Positions 36,124 through 48,652 of a DNA stretch of 64,000 nucleotides are shown here, piece by piece. Position 1 is the first letter of the stretch; every line of letters begins with the position of its first letter. Position numbers and translations under genes: made by a program. A model generated the notes under the pieces. It did no database searches, had not been told where the DNA came from, and saw only the letters and a list, made by a program, of their open reading frames with translations. The DNA comes from Amphiduros pacificus (Eukaryota; Annelida; Polychaeta; Phyllodocida; Hesionidae): the NCBI GenBank assembly GCA_949316495.1, contig OX439004.1, forward strand, positions 622,501 through 686,500, read 5' to 3'.

Positions 36124-39100
36124 ATGATGACGACCTTCACTATCTGCCTGGTGGTCGCGGCCGCACTAAGCTCCGTCAACGCATGGACTCACAACTACCA
36201 AGGGTAAGTCTCACAACTAGCAAGGGTAAGTCTCACAACTAGCAAGGGTAAGTCTCACAACTACCAAGGGTAAGTCTCACGACTACAAATGGTTAATCTC
36301 ACAAGTACCAAGAGTAAGTCTCACGACTACAAAGGGTTAATCTCACAACTACCAAGGGTAAGTCTCACAAGTACCGAGGGTAAGTCTCACAACTACCAAG
36401 GGTAAGTCTCACAACTACCAAGGGTTAGTCTCACAACTACCAAGGGTAAGTCTCACAATAACCGAGGGTAAGTCTCACAACTACCAAGGGTAAGTCTCAC
36501 AACTACCAAGGGTAAGTCTCACAACTACCAAGGGTAAGTCTCACAACTACCAAGGGTAAGTCTCACAACTACCAAGGGTAAGTGTCACAAGTACCGAGGG
36601 TAAGTCTCAAAACTACCAAGGGTTAGTCTCACAACTACCAAGGGTAAGTCTCACAAGTACCGAGGGTAAGTCTCAAAACTACCAAGGGTTAGTCTCACAA
36701 CTACCAAGGGTTAGTCTCACAATAACCGAGGGTACGTCTCACAACTACCGAGGGTACGTCTCACGATTACCTAGGGTAAGTCTCACGATTACATAGGGTA
36801 AGTCTCACGATTATCAAGGGTATAAGTCTCACGGTTACTAATAGCATGTGTTAAGATTACCAAGGGCAAATATTTCGATTTTCAAGGTTTCCCAATGACT
36901 TTCATTTTCAGATATTAGTACATGAATATCTTTCATTTAAAGCGATGTGTTTATAGGTATGAGGTGTTGGAGGTCGTGCCTCAAAATAAGTACCAGCTGC
37001 AGCTCATCCATCATCTGGAGAAAACTCAGGTTTGAGCGACATCAGTAGTTAATATTGGTTAAAATAACACTCCTAATAGCACGCTATATATAAGTGGAGG
37101 CGCTCCAAAGCTCGCATATTTCCAGGTATAATCCTTAAGAAAGGACTGGCGTGTTTTCCAGTGTATGGTTCCAGCTAGAATGATAGATTGACTGATGTAT
37201 ATTTCCTTGAGGATATTTAATGATAAAGTTTGAGCACCTTCGATTGTTCACTGTAAGAAATAAATACGTTTTTATTATCTGTTTGCAGGGGTTAGACATT
37301 GGAGGTGCCCGAGTGCCCGGTGGTAATCTCAAGATAGTAGTCCCTCCTCAGCTCAATGATTTAATTACTTCTCAACTTGCCAAGGTGGGGCTCAAACCAA
37401 CGGCTTTTATCACAGACCTCGGCCAGTAAGTACTGCCAATAGCTCAACAAGTCAATACCTCCTATACATCATGGGGGACAATAGCTCCTATACACCACAG
37501 GGGATAATGTTCCTATACACCACAGGGGATAATGTTCCTATACACCACAGGGGACAATAGCTCCTATACACCACAGGGGATAATGTTCCTATACACCACA
37601 GGGGACAATGGTCCTATACACCACAGGGGATAATGTTCCTATACACCACAGGGGACAATAGCGCCTATACACCACAGGGGACAATGGTCCTATACACCAC
37701 AGGGGACAATAGCGCCTATACACCACAGGGGACAATGTTCCTATACACCACAGGGGACAATAGCTCCTATACACCACAGGGGACAATGTTCCTATACACC
37801 ATGGGGGACAATGTTCCTATACACCATGGGGGACAATGGTCCTATACATCATGGGGGACAATGGTCCTATACACCACGGGGGACAGTAACTTCTATACAC
37901 CACGGGGGACAATAGCTACTATACACCACGGGGGGACAATAGAAATTACTAGGAAACCAATCGGACAAGATCGCCTTCATGAGAAAATGTGAAAAGAATG
38001 AGAAAGAAAAAAGAAAGAAAGAAAACGAATATCGTTCACCGTAAACACACCGTATAAATGATGTATTTACTTCACACAGATTTTGATGAACAAAATTGAT
38101 ATAGGGGATGTTTTCTAATTAAAGTGCGTGTTGGTATATGTGTGTACACTATAAGAAGTAACTGTAAAACATCTGCAAATTTTGTAACCTGTAAAATTTG
38201 TAACCTCTACAACAATAGTTATTGTTACATTAATTCATTATTACATGACAAAATATCTTTGAAAAAAAATGCATATTTTCCAAATATGCAAACTTTTTTT
38301 AAATACTATTAACTCGCATCGTCGGTCTATTTTAGCGGTGTTAATGGGTCTTTTGGATAATGATGAATTTAATCAAACTATATCACCTTTTTTGCTGTTT
38401 TGTGTGGCATATAAAACTGTCAAAAATGGTTTAAACCGCCAATGAAAAGTTATTTTCACGAATAACCTCATTCTCATTATTTGAATTGATCTAATGGTTA
38501 AATGTAGGGATTCACAAATTAGATTAGGATGTAAATTTGTCTTATTTTCAAGATATTTTTGAAAATGAAAATGCCAGTAAGAGATTTTATTCATATTAAC
38601 CATCAATTAATATTACAAAATCAAGTTGATATAAACTCCTCGAAGTCTACATATAACGAATGAAACTCCAAAACACAAAATATCCGTGTGTAGTTATTTG
38701 AATTTCAATTAATTTTAAAGGTCATTTTTTAAAGGACAAGTTAAAATCCGTTGTCCCCGTACTTAAAGGAATATGTGTTTATTCCATGTTATGATTGGTG
38801 ATTTTTTCAAGACACACTATAATTTTGTTAATCTTACAATGTGAAGTATATGGCTACTTTGTTTCTGATATCAAGATTTCTCGAGGAACAAGAAGATTGG
38901 GCTCAAAATAAACTCAGGACTCGAAACTACGACCCATTGGACTTCAACACCTATGATGATGTAGGTATATAATATATAAACATGCATCACCAAAATATCA
39001 GATATTGCATCTTTAATTTTTAATTCCTTGTTCAGTAAGATGAAAAATCTAGAAAAGATATTAAAACTTTGTTTTAGATCCTAGAACAGCTTACCCAGTG

Positions 39101-42100
39101 GGTAGAAAGATGTCCCCCAGGTCTCGCCTGTAAACTCAACTCTCTCGGGAAGTCTTACGAAGGTCGCGATATTTGGGAAGTTTCTGTATGTATAGCGCAT
39201 AAACCATATCTTATGTTTTTGGTTTGAATTTGGAAATTATGTAATTTGTTATTGTTGTGTTTTTTTTCACCTTATGATATGTTATATTCAGGTAAAGAAT
39301 GCAGGCAGTGTAGATAACCAGGTGGTATGGATAGACAGCACACTCCATGCCAGGGAGTGGATCTCCACCACCACCGCACTCAGCATTCTGGAACACGTGA
39401 GCTCCTTACTATTATAGCATATTACGCGTCGCTTTCACTGGTCCCCTACCATAAAGCTGCACCCAGTGTAGGGGATATTTTGTGCATCTGTCTCATTTTC
39501 CTTTTGTCAACCTTTGCAATGGAGTTATTGTTTGTGGATCTGACATGTGCCTAGGTCAAGGTCATCCGAAAGATCAGTGATCCTTTAAAAAGGATCGCCC
39601 TCACCAACCTGCCCCCCCCCCCCCCCCCCCCGTGGGGAATGAAGTAAGGTCCACTGCCCCCAGCATGTCGCAAAAAGGGACTAAAGGGGCATCCTGTTTG
39701 CCGTGGGGTGCGGCCCCTGGCGGGGAGGATATGGAATCCTGACGGGCTGAGCACTGGGCTGGTTTGGCAGGAATACCAATCCAGTTGCAACACGCCTGTC
39801 TCGGATCTAGGTGTTATATGTGAATTGTCACCCATCCTATTCGTGGAATAGTTTTTTAAAAAGAGAAGGAAATTCAGCTAATATTCCATACTGAAAACAT
39901 ACATTTGCCAAAGGCACTTAAACGTGTAGAAAATGTTAGCAAAACCAAAATACCCCTTGTTAGTAGTGTTAAAACTAAAGGAACAAAATCAAAAGCATCT
40001 CAGACAAAAATTACCTGGCTAATCAAATAAAAAACAAATACCTCAAAATCTTCAGCAGCATCCACATCAGGCATTTTTTCCACATCAGTTAACTTTTTAT
40101 ATTTATATATCTGCACGGTCGAACAACCTGACAGTATAATCAAGTAGAGTTCCATAATAACAGGATAATAATAAATGGCTTGATTAAATTTGTGAGTGAT
40201 TGTGGATTAAACAATTGTTTGATTTAATTGTTTGATTTAATTAAATGAAAATGTAGAATTGCTTTTAATGCACTAACTAGCTCGTCAATGGGTAATTTCA
40301 ACAACTCTTTCCAAATTATCTCCAAAAGCGTGTGTAACTGAAGTCTACAAGAGATTATGAAAATAAACCAAAAGGATCAGAAATATTCCTATGGAGCATG
40401 TGCATGTTGATTGGTTGTAGGTGCTGTCTAACTATGGGTCAGATGCCCAGGTGACTGACCTGGTGGACAACTATGACTGGCACTTTGTACCAGTAGGCAA
40501 CCCAGACGGTTATATCTACTCCTGGACCAACGTATGTACACATCACAAAGTAAAACTGTTTTTATTACAACAAAAATACGTCAGAAGTACATCTGCTGTG
40601 GGTTGGATATTTGATAAATCGCAATCGGCAGTGCATGATGTCTCACTGAAAATTGTTTTGTGTGACAGTAATATAACGTAGAGTCTGGCATCAAATATTA
40701 CAAAATGAACATTTCAACATCACCAATGATTCATTCGAGCTTTTGCCCTTTTTCACCCATACAAATTGGAAAAAATCTAATTTTGTCAAGGACAGTTAAT
40801 AAATAAAATGTGTTGATATGTAAATGGGTTTTTTTACTATAGGACAGACTTTGGCGTAAGAACAGGCGTCCAAGCGCCGCAGTGCCCTCTTGTGTCGGAG
40901 TTGATCTTAACAGGAACTTTGATTACAACTGGGGAGGTAAGCGTTCGTTTCTCATACTTGGTGCTTCAAGGGGGTGTTCTGCACCTAGGAGATATTCTTT
41001 TGCAGATCACCCCTCCACCAAACTACTTTTGCAGATCACCCCTCCACCAAACTACTTTTGCAGATCACCCCTTTGCCGACCTACTTCCACAGATCACCTG
41101 AACTACTTTTGCAGATAATCCCTGTGCCAAACTACTTTCCTTTGAGATCCTTCCACCAGAACCAACTTGAGAGATCTATCTCCCTGAACACTGCACTCAC
41201 ATATTCTTACCTTATTATCTTTATCTCATACTGAACTACCGCAGATGGTTTATATATGAAGAAAACCAGTGCAGACATTGTAAGAAGTACGGAGTTATGT
41301 TGTTATGTCGCCTCACAATACAGAGTGGCCACGTCCACCTCTCAATGACGTCATTACATAATATATGTTGTAATGATATCATTGTGCATGACGTCATTAA
41401 AAAGGGGGCGTGGCATTGTGACACTCCCAAAATACATCCACACTTGCTGCAATGTTTTACACACTGGTTTGTTCTTGTCTTTATCTCATACACTGCAGAT
41501 AGATGGGGTTTGCAATCACCTTTATCTTCAAGCAATGCAGTGAAAACATGGTAGTAAGTGCAGAACTATGTTGTGTGTGGCTCATTTAAGTTCTCAGCTC
41601 ATTTACATGTAATCAATTTTATATTGCTACATGCAGCGAAACTAGGCCACTTATAAAGCAATAGACTATGCTTGTCCAAATCTATTCCAAATCTATTCCA
41701 AATCTATATTAGGACTATCAAGGACCTCTCGTTGTGCAGCGGGCGAATATTGTCACTACTTTAGAGGGGATTGCTCTGAATGATTGACATAAATATAGAA
41801 CAGGGAAACCCTAAACAACAACCAATATTTCCAGTGACGTATGAGATTCCCAAAAAAGGTTGCAGTTTCTGCCAACAGGGGTCCCGTCTATCTGTGTTTC
41901 AAGGTCCCCATGACCCAAATCTAAAATGTCGTCTGCTCCAGGTCAAAACAAGCCCAGACAGTCATCATGTTCATTTAAGAGAAATTAAAACATGATTTTT
42001 TGAAGAATTTATTCTATAATTGACAAATTTTATGACATTTGTGACATTTGCTCATCTATTTCAGGTATAATTGGCATAGTGCATGGTCAGTAACCATGGT

Positions 42101-44138
42101 AACATTCCGAGTCAAACACATTGGCACTTCAGCTGATGACAGTGGCTATTATGTTATGGATGGTTGATAATGACCATAGTTGATATAGATCAGCGTCAAA
42201 TTCATGGAATAAAAAGTAAATCTCCATATTGATATAACTGATGGTTTCAGAGGAGGGTGTCAGTTCATTTGAATGCTCAGAGATCTACTGTGGACCTTCA
42301 CCTGGCTCTGAACCTGAGACCGAGGCAGTAAAGAGAGGTATCCTGAACCATGCAAAGCGTATGGTTGCTATGGTAACCTTTCATTCCTTTGGGTACATGT
42401 GGATGCACCCATGGGGAAACACTGAGAACTTCCAGGGCTTCCGCTGTGAACGAGCTGATGACCACGATGATATGGTATTTCATTTTTCATTTTATACTTT
42501 AAAAACCTATCTCCATGAAATTCCAGGGTCCAATACCCCTGCCCACCCCCATCATGTTGTAAAAGGCGACTAATGGGGCGACCTATTTGCCGTGAGATGC
42601 CACCCTTGTCTGAATATCATGAATATCATACTGTGACACAATATATTGCAATTGATAATTGCAGACAGTCATCAACAAAATGATCTGAGATTAGTGCTAT
42701 GAAATATAGGTTTGGTAATGCTCTTGATAATTATTTTGTTATCCAACCAGAACATGATCATGAAGATTGTCAGAAGTGAAATCAAGGCACATTAATTTCC
42801 CATCCAAAGTGTGATGTAAAGTAAATGGCTTGGTCTGGTTATTGTTGAATAGAATAGAATAACTTTGAAATCTGGAGAAATTGAAATTGATTACACCAAG
42901 TGATAGGCATGAAATATACATTCATGCACTGATATCAATTTACTGAATTTCAGAATATGTAATCCAAAAAGGAAAACATTAAAAACATTTTTTCCTTTTG
43001 CTCATTTTGTATATTTGATTAAATGTGAATTAAATGTGAATTTTTAAATGTTAGAATGAAACTGAAATTATCTCAGACGAGTTAAGAATATGCCCAGTGC
43101 AATTCAATAATTCCAAATGTTTTATCGTTAAATATGTGTGTCAAAGGTCTGACAATATGCATTTACCATTGCTGACTCAACATTTTGCCTGGATCGACAT
43201 TTCCAAACAAACAAGGACTGTACTTAACCCAGACATCATGGCAATGCATCAATCCTAAACACATACCTGCAAACAATACTCATCTTGGTATAGAGCCCAT
43301 CAGCTAATTTTAGAAATCAACATGTCACATGTCACCTGTATATAAATATGACAGAAGAGAATCCACATTGAATTGGAAAAGTAACCCAGAAAGGTCTGTG
43401 ATGCAGTTGAGGTTTGCAGACAGCTCTTGATTTCAATAGTAATGTGATATTTTGTCTTGAGAACATGCCACACCTTATCAGTGTGCCTAGTGTACGGACA
43501 TCCATTTCTCGGGGTTCTGATGTGGTTAGGTGAGGCTATTGTGGTATATATTCTTACTGATGTGCTATATGTGTGTTTGCTTAGTATGCGGTAGCCGCGG
43601 CCACAGCCGATGCCATAATGAACACATTCAACTCGGACTACTGGCTGAGAGGAACATCCTGTGAGGTTATCTGTGAGTATACTCCTAATGCTTGCAATAC
43701 ATTGAGAACCTCTCGTCCTTCCCAACCAGGAGAACATGAAATGCACCTGTATATTAGTATAGTCACCAGTATTAGTGACCAGTAAGCCCGGTAGGCTGTG
43801 TGTATTACTAACATTATATTTTTCTATAAGATAATTGTACACTGGTGACTCTAATAAAATCTTTGAGTCTTGAGTCTATTATCCAATGGGAGAAATGCAA
43901 TTCCAAGAAGTTATTGCTGATGGTATTGATTGTTGCAGACGCGACTACCGGGGCATCAGACGACTGGGCTAAGGGCGTGGCTGGGGTCAAGTATTCCTTC
44001 AATCCGGAGCTGAGGGGGAGCTGGTTTGTGGTCGATCAAAGTGAGATCAGGCCAGCATTCGTGGAAACATTTAATGGTATTGTGGCCATGGTTAAAGCCA
44101 TTGATTCAAGAGAAGGATATAACAAATTGTCCTTGTAA
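36124..44138 (+). CDS. Secreted M14 metallocarboxypeptidase, B type, 11 exons
   Basis: Exons by splice sites and frame: 36124-36203, 36957-37029, 37289-37425, 38876-38960, 39078-39185, 39292-39396, 40421-40531, 40843-40936, 42251-42474, 43585-43672, 43939-44138; 1,305 nt, 434 residues, near the usual 415-430 for the family. It would be secreted as a zymogen and remove C-terminal residues in digestion. Seen: a signal peptide (MTTFTICLVVAAAL), a propeptide (YEVLEVVPQNKYQLQL), the zinc motif HAREW (exon 6), RLWRKNRR with the substrate-binding Arg, VDLNRNFDYNW with the Asn-Arg pair, the third zinc ligand in TFHSFGY (exon 9), the catalytic-site Tyr in IYATTGASDDW, and the general-base Glu in FNPELRG. 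ASDDW places Asp where carboxypeptidase B has it, so Lys/Arg preference is predicted. The first ATG of two in-frame ATGs was taken. No defect is visible. Confidence 0.93.
36186..36850. repeat. 22-bp minisatellite containing the exon 1 splice donor
   Basis: About 30 units of GGTAAGTCTCACAACTACCA (plus AG) fill most of intron 1. The array starts inside exon 1: the last 14 or so exon bases and the true donor (AGG|GTAAGT at 36203/36204) form the first unit, so nearly every unit repeats a consensus donor. Confidence 0.95.
37437..37945. repeat. 25-26-bp minisatellite in carboxypeptidase intron 3
   Basis: About 20 units of CCTATACACCACAGGGGA with a short variable linker (AATGTT or AATAGCT). It starts about 12 bases after the intron's 5' splice site. 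The open frames it produces on both strands are by-products of the repeat. Confidence 0.95.
39560..39800. repeat. Dispersed repeat copy with poly-C run
   Basis: Lies in intron 6. The part CCCCCAGCATGTCGCAAAAAG, trimmed to CAGCATGTCGCAAAAAG, and GGGGCATCCTGTTTGCCGTG resembles 42535-42600 in intron 9 (ATCATGTTGTAAAAGGCGAC, GGGGCGACCTATTTGCCGTG). A run of about 22 C is at 39609-39630. Likely a SINE-like family; its class is not established. Confidence 0.5.
40985..41115. repeat. 29-bp minisatellite, about 4-5 copies, intron 8
   Basis: Units of GCAGATCACCCCTCCACCAA plus ACTACTTTT begin about 60 bases after the exon 8 donor and decay to the right. Confidence 0.85.
42515..42605. repeat. Dispersed repeat copy, intron 9
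   Basis: Shares a block around TGTAAAAGGCGACTAATGGG and TTTGCCGTGAGATGCC with 39660-39720 in intron 6. Confidence 0.5.
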
Positions 44139-44464
44139 ATATCTTTATTATCTAAGAAATTATTAAATTATCTAAGAATAATGTTGTCTTCTTTGACTTA
44201 TTTTATAATTTATAGTGAGATACAAAGCACAGAAAATTACATTGACATTTCAGTATAAATTTGGCTCTATCACAATCAAGTTGGAAAAAAAAAAAAATAC
44301 AAAACCCAAATGCGCTGTTATTAGAGCGAAGAGAGGTCGATATACTGCATTGTATTATGATATTAACTTTCATGTTTTCATCCTATCTATTAGTAATTAG
44401 AGAGATTGGATTTGAGTTCATTTTCGATTTTCCCCCCAAATACTCGAGCTTCAATTCTCTTCAA

Positions 44465-44467
<3 letters not shown>

Positions 44468-44556
<89 letters not shown>
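44468..44556. repeat. TA microsatellite
   Basis: About 44 TA dinucleotides, 330 bases after the carboxypeptidase stop codon. Confidence 0.98.
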
Positions 44557-44559
<3 letters not shown>

Positions 44560-44565
44560 TCGTGA

Positions 44566-45200
44566 GGGCCCCTCATACCTTCCTAGGGGTCAAATATTGG
44601 GGAAAAAAAATCGTACATTTTAAACTTTTTACAGTATTTTATCACATTTATCACATGGATGTAGTCCTTTATAGGGATTCATCTTTAGGGTACCTAGGAC
44701 CTTCCTGAATTGTTCACTAACTGAGCAACTATAATAAGGAGTTCAAATGTGAGCTCAAACATTTAGAAATATGAGATATTCTCACATTGGTATTGCTTTT
44801 TTGGTTACTTTCCTGAATTATTCACTATTATGTGGGGTTGAGTTAAGAAGTGAAATATTGCAAAGAATGAATAATGTAGTCCTTCAAAGGGGTACATCTA
44901 TAAGATACCCAGTACCTTCATGACATTTCCACTAACTGAGCAAATATAATTATGGGTTGAGTTATGAGGGCTGACCTTTTGAAATATTCTCACATTTTTA
45001 ATGGATTTTTGTACAAAAATGATTTAATATGAGAGATGTTTTCCTGGTGTTGTCCTTTATAGGGATTCATATACAGGATTCCTAATACCGTCCTGGAATT
45101 ATTCACTAATTGAGCAGCTAATATAAGTGATTGAGTTAAGAGGTCAAACATTGGGAGGAATGGAAAATATTCACATTTTTAATGTTTTTTCTTAAAAATG
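44566..45200. repeat. Diverged tandem repeat, about 3 units of 175-220 bp
   Basis: Blocks starting TAGTCCTTTATAGGGATTCA recur at about 44658, 44877 and 45052, each followed by a CACTAACTGAGCAA-like block and a GAGTTAAGAGG-like block. An incomplete unit may precede the first. The copies are old. Confidence 0.7.
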
Positions 45201-45274
45201 ATTTAATATAAGATCTTTTCTTTTTAATTTTTGAGATGTTCTCCTGTTAAATTGTCTTTATCTTTAATGTTTAC

Positions 45275-45330
45275 AACAGAGAAATTGGTGCTAATAAGAT
45301 GGCACTCTAACCAACTGTGCCACGGCCTCT
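45275..45330 (-). mobile_element. SINE family A, tRNA-head fragment
   Basis: Matches the 5' head of the SINE: TTGGTGCTAATAAG, then ACTCTAACCAACTGTGCCAC, in minus orientation. The rest of the element is absent. Confidence 0.7.
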
Positions 45331-45479
45331 TGACTAATATCTAGGACATTGTGGAGAACATGATCCATTAATCTTTTGGCTTGAGGGGTGGGGGAATTGT
45401 TCAATTTGGCTTGCTGCCAAATGTCACTAATTAGATCATTATCACTTAATTAGATCTTTATCACACAACATTCTATACG

Positions 45480-45790
45480 CTATATTGTTGCTACAAATCT
45501 ACATTTGCGGCAGTGCTGCAACTAACCTCTGACTTATCTGCTGCTGGTATTGAGTGTCATACAGTGAATCCTGGAATATTTCTTTAGGATTGTGGTTATT
45601 TCGTGTGAACATTCTTTCAAGACTCTTGTGGGTATTTGTAATTTTTCCACACCAGCAACTGTGATGATAAATGGCCCTTTTTGTGTCAGGAATATTTTCC
45701 ATATTTTCTGAGAAAATCCAAATGTACTGATGTAATAGAACTTCTGCCTTGCCTTTACTGTCTTTAACTTCAATATCATTTTCTGTTAGT
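45480..45790 (-). other. Open minus-strand frame, unrecognised
   Basis: Two overlapping minus-strand frames of 67 and 81 codons occur here. One contains FYYISTFGFSQKIWKIFLTQ. I see no family or motif. It may be a repeat-derived remnant. Confidence 0.2.
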
Positions 45791-46079
45791 GTTTGAAGAC
45801 CAATAATATCCTTGCGCCTTGATCTAACATAGATTCAGAACCTTTATCCCATTGATGGTGTACTAATTTCAATGTCACTCCGAAACCTGTGGCAGATCAA
45901 CATGTCCTGGTTTTCAAGATGTGAATTTCTCGCCCACTTTGTGACATGGCTAAGGGGCTAAAATATCATTTTTAAAATATAATTTTTTGATCACAAAAGT
46001 ACATGGTTAAGATATCAACTTTAGAAATAATATATAATTTTCCAAGTTATAATTCTGACCTTTATAAATATCCTCAAAT

Positions 46080-46610
46080 TATAACCTTATAGTGTATATA
46101 CACTGATGGATCATTTGACGATGACAAGGCTGCTGCAGCTGCTGTTAATGGCAATCATATATATTCAGAACGTCTGTCAAATAAATCGTCAATTTTTTCT
46201 GCATGCTTTGTATCTTGCTTTAGATCATGTGTAGACTTCTCCACATCAGACATTTTTATTTTTTTCTGATTCTTTGTCTTGTTCACAAGCATTGAAAGCA
46301 AAGGATTGGACAAATCCTTTTGTTTACAAAATCCTTGAAAGGCATCAAACTCTGCACTGAGGAAAATAAAGAGATTCGTTTTTATATGATTCCCAGTCAT
46401 ATTGGAATCCTTGGAAATGAGGCTGCTGACCAAGCTGCCAAAGCAGCATTGGATAAGCACCCAATAAATATGCTTATTCCTTATACAGAGTTATATATAT
46501 TACTGTTTTTTTACGTTCTAAATGGCAATTGCGCTGGAACGAACCTATTTTTAACAAACTACATGGTGGAGCTCTTGTTTACTTAGGTCATTGAGCTATT
46601 TATCAAGAAC
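46080..46610 (+). mobile_element. LINE RNase H fragment (I/Jockey-group type), interrupted
   Basis: An RNase H start (IYTDGSFDDDKAAAAAVNG at about 46090) and end (FYMIPSHIGILGNEAADQAA at about 46380-46440) are both recognisable, as found at the C-terminus of ORF2 in RNase H-bearing LINEs. Between them, about 46190-46300, lies a piece that reads on the minus strand as MSDVEKSTHDLKQDTKHAE, related to the fragment at 30866-31203. It looks like a small insertion or rearrangement. Dead. Confidence 0.7.
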
Positions 46611-46763
46611 CACGAAACATCAAATGGTATTTAAAGTCTTTTAAATTGAATTCATTTATACATGTCTACAAATGATATATTGAAAGCATTTTGTTGATAT
46701 TTGTGTTTGTAAGATTATCTAAATATCATATTGATTTTATAAATCATACATCTAGTCAAAACG

Positions 46764-46833
46764 TTTGTTTTTACCATTTTTAGGCACTGAATATCCTTAG
46801 TGGTTGATGTGCCTCTAACAACCATTCAACCAT
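46764..46833 (+). repeat. Short dispersed repeat (CATT type)
   Basis: Reads TTTAGGCACTGAATATCC, then TAGTGGTTGATGTGCCTCTA and ACCATTCAACC; related to 30037-30112 and 48219-48298. Confidence 0.7.
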
Positions 46834-47598
46834 AGTGATGCACTGAGATAGGCCACCTAGTGACAGAATTGTAGAAGATATGTTATGTTATTTTTCAATA
46901 TAGATATAAATGATTTTAATTATAAAATATGACATGTGTTACAAGTGAATCATATTAAAATGAGGAAACAACTTCAATGAAATAACAAAACTGGATAATT
47001 TGTCTTTAAAAGGAATAACACATAAACATGTCACATTACGTTTCTCTGAAACTCATAGTTTGATTTGCTGAAAAACTAAATATTGAGCTAGGTGTATTTC
47101 AATAATTCGCAGTGATCTAATCCTGCCCAGGAAAGTTCAATATGAAAAGCAAATTCTTTCTGATGTAAATAATTCGCTTTTGAATAATGTCTGTCTGACA
47201 TGAATAATTCATATCATTATGATTTGCATATACCACTAATTCAAATCACGTCATAACAAACAAAAGAGCCTGCTGGGAACAAATTTTAGATTATATCTTG
47301 TAGTAAATTCTACATAATAATACTGATTTTAATGCACCTACATCACATTAGATACATGTAGAAGTTAGAAAGAAACAGTAAATATATCTCACTCCTTTAT
47401 TGCCAAAATAGGGTTCTACTGAATTTTAATCAGTTTCCTTACAGTTCATTTTCCTTACAGTTCAATTTCAATCAAAAAACAATGAATGTATTTCTTCACA
47501 AGCATTCCATTGGGAAATATAACTAATGCATTGTAAATTATCGTTTATTTGTGCTTGTCTTTTTAGACCAGTGAATAAGATATAGAAATATGAATATT

Positions 47599-47740
47599 GA
47601 TGACATAGCTCAATTGGTAGAGTATTCGCCTTGAGATCCAGGGGTTCTAGGTTCGAATCCTGGCCAGTCACTATCAACCGCTATGAGCAGACATTGTCTG
47701 GTATCAGCGGTATATAAATGTCAGCTTTTATTTATTTATT
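47599..47740 (+). mobile_element. tRNA-derived SINE (family B) with LINE-like 3' hairpin
   Basis: The head has an A box (TAGCTCAATTGGTAGAG) and B box (GGTTCGAATCC). The 3' part (47678-47710) folds as outer stem CCGCT/AGCGG and inner stem CAGAC/GTCTG with an ATT loop, then TATATAAATG and an ATTT tail. The hairpin corresponds to that at the 3' end of the LINEs in this window. It suggests that this SINE is, or was, mobilised by those LINEs. Confidence 0.8.
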
Positions 47741-47762
47741 TAAATACCATTCTTTCATGATA

Positions 47763-47895
47763 TAGGGCTGAAATCGTTCAATTGGGAGAGTATTTGCCTC
47801 GAGCTCCAGGGATCCCCTGTTCGAATCTATCAACAGCTTTGAAGCAGATATTGTCTGGAATCATAAACGTCGGTATATAAATGTCACCTTCACCT
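47763..47895 (+). mobile_element. tRNA-derived SINE (family B), older copy
   Basis: A degraded second copy 25 bases downstream: TTCAATTGGGAGAGT (A box region), GTTCGAATC (B box) and GCAGATATTGTCTGG with TATATAAATGTCACC. The outer stem is lost. Confidence 0.7.
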
Positions 47896-47944
47896 TTTTT
47901 GATGATTGTATCTATGATGATCTTGCAGGTAATTTTTTTTTAAC

Positions 47945-48210
<266 letters not shown>

Positions 48211-48218
48211 GTACGTTT

Positions 48219-48298
48219 ATGTTTTTACCACTTTTAGGCACTGAATAACCTTAGTGGTTGATGTGCCTCTAAGCAACCATTCATTCATTCATTCATTA
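48219..48298 (+). repeat. Short dispersed repeat with CATT tail
   Basis: Best copy of the family: TTTAGGCACTGAATAACC, TAGTGGTTGATGTGCCTCTA, then ACCATTCATTCATTCATTC. It abuts the TA microsatellite. Confidence 0.75.
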
Positions 48299-48652
48299 TA
48301 TATTGGGTCAGTAACTGCCTTTTCTGGATAGTGGATTTCTTTGATAGTGGCTCTGTAAGTTTCACTTTGTACTTGAAAAAGTTACGGAGTAACATATGTA
48401 ATTAAATTCAAGAGTTAAAGACCTACCAAAATATATATATTTTATTGATAGTTAATTCTCATTTATAAAACAATTATAAAGCAATTAAAACATGTTTCCC
48501 AAAAAAGCATATGTGCGACATGAGGGTTTTCTGAGGAAATCCACTTTAAACATGTGGCTCAGAAATTTTTATAGCGTGGCTCCATGACTTATAATCCATA
48601 TTAAATATATACTGAGGTTTGATCATTTTCGTGAAATCCAAATGTTTTTTAG

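Noticed and set aside
37589-37992. Open frames of repeated Tyr/Gly/Cys motifs
   Set aside because: By-products of the 25-26-bp minisatellite inside a carboxypeptidase intron.
47599-47672. Genuine tRNA gene
   Set aside because: A and B boxes are present, but the acceptor and anticodon stems do not form, and the sequence continues into a SINE body with a second copy beside it.
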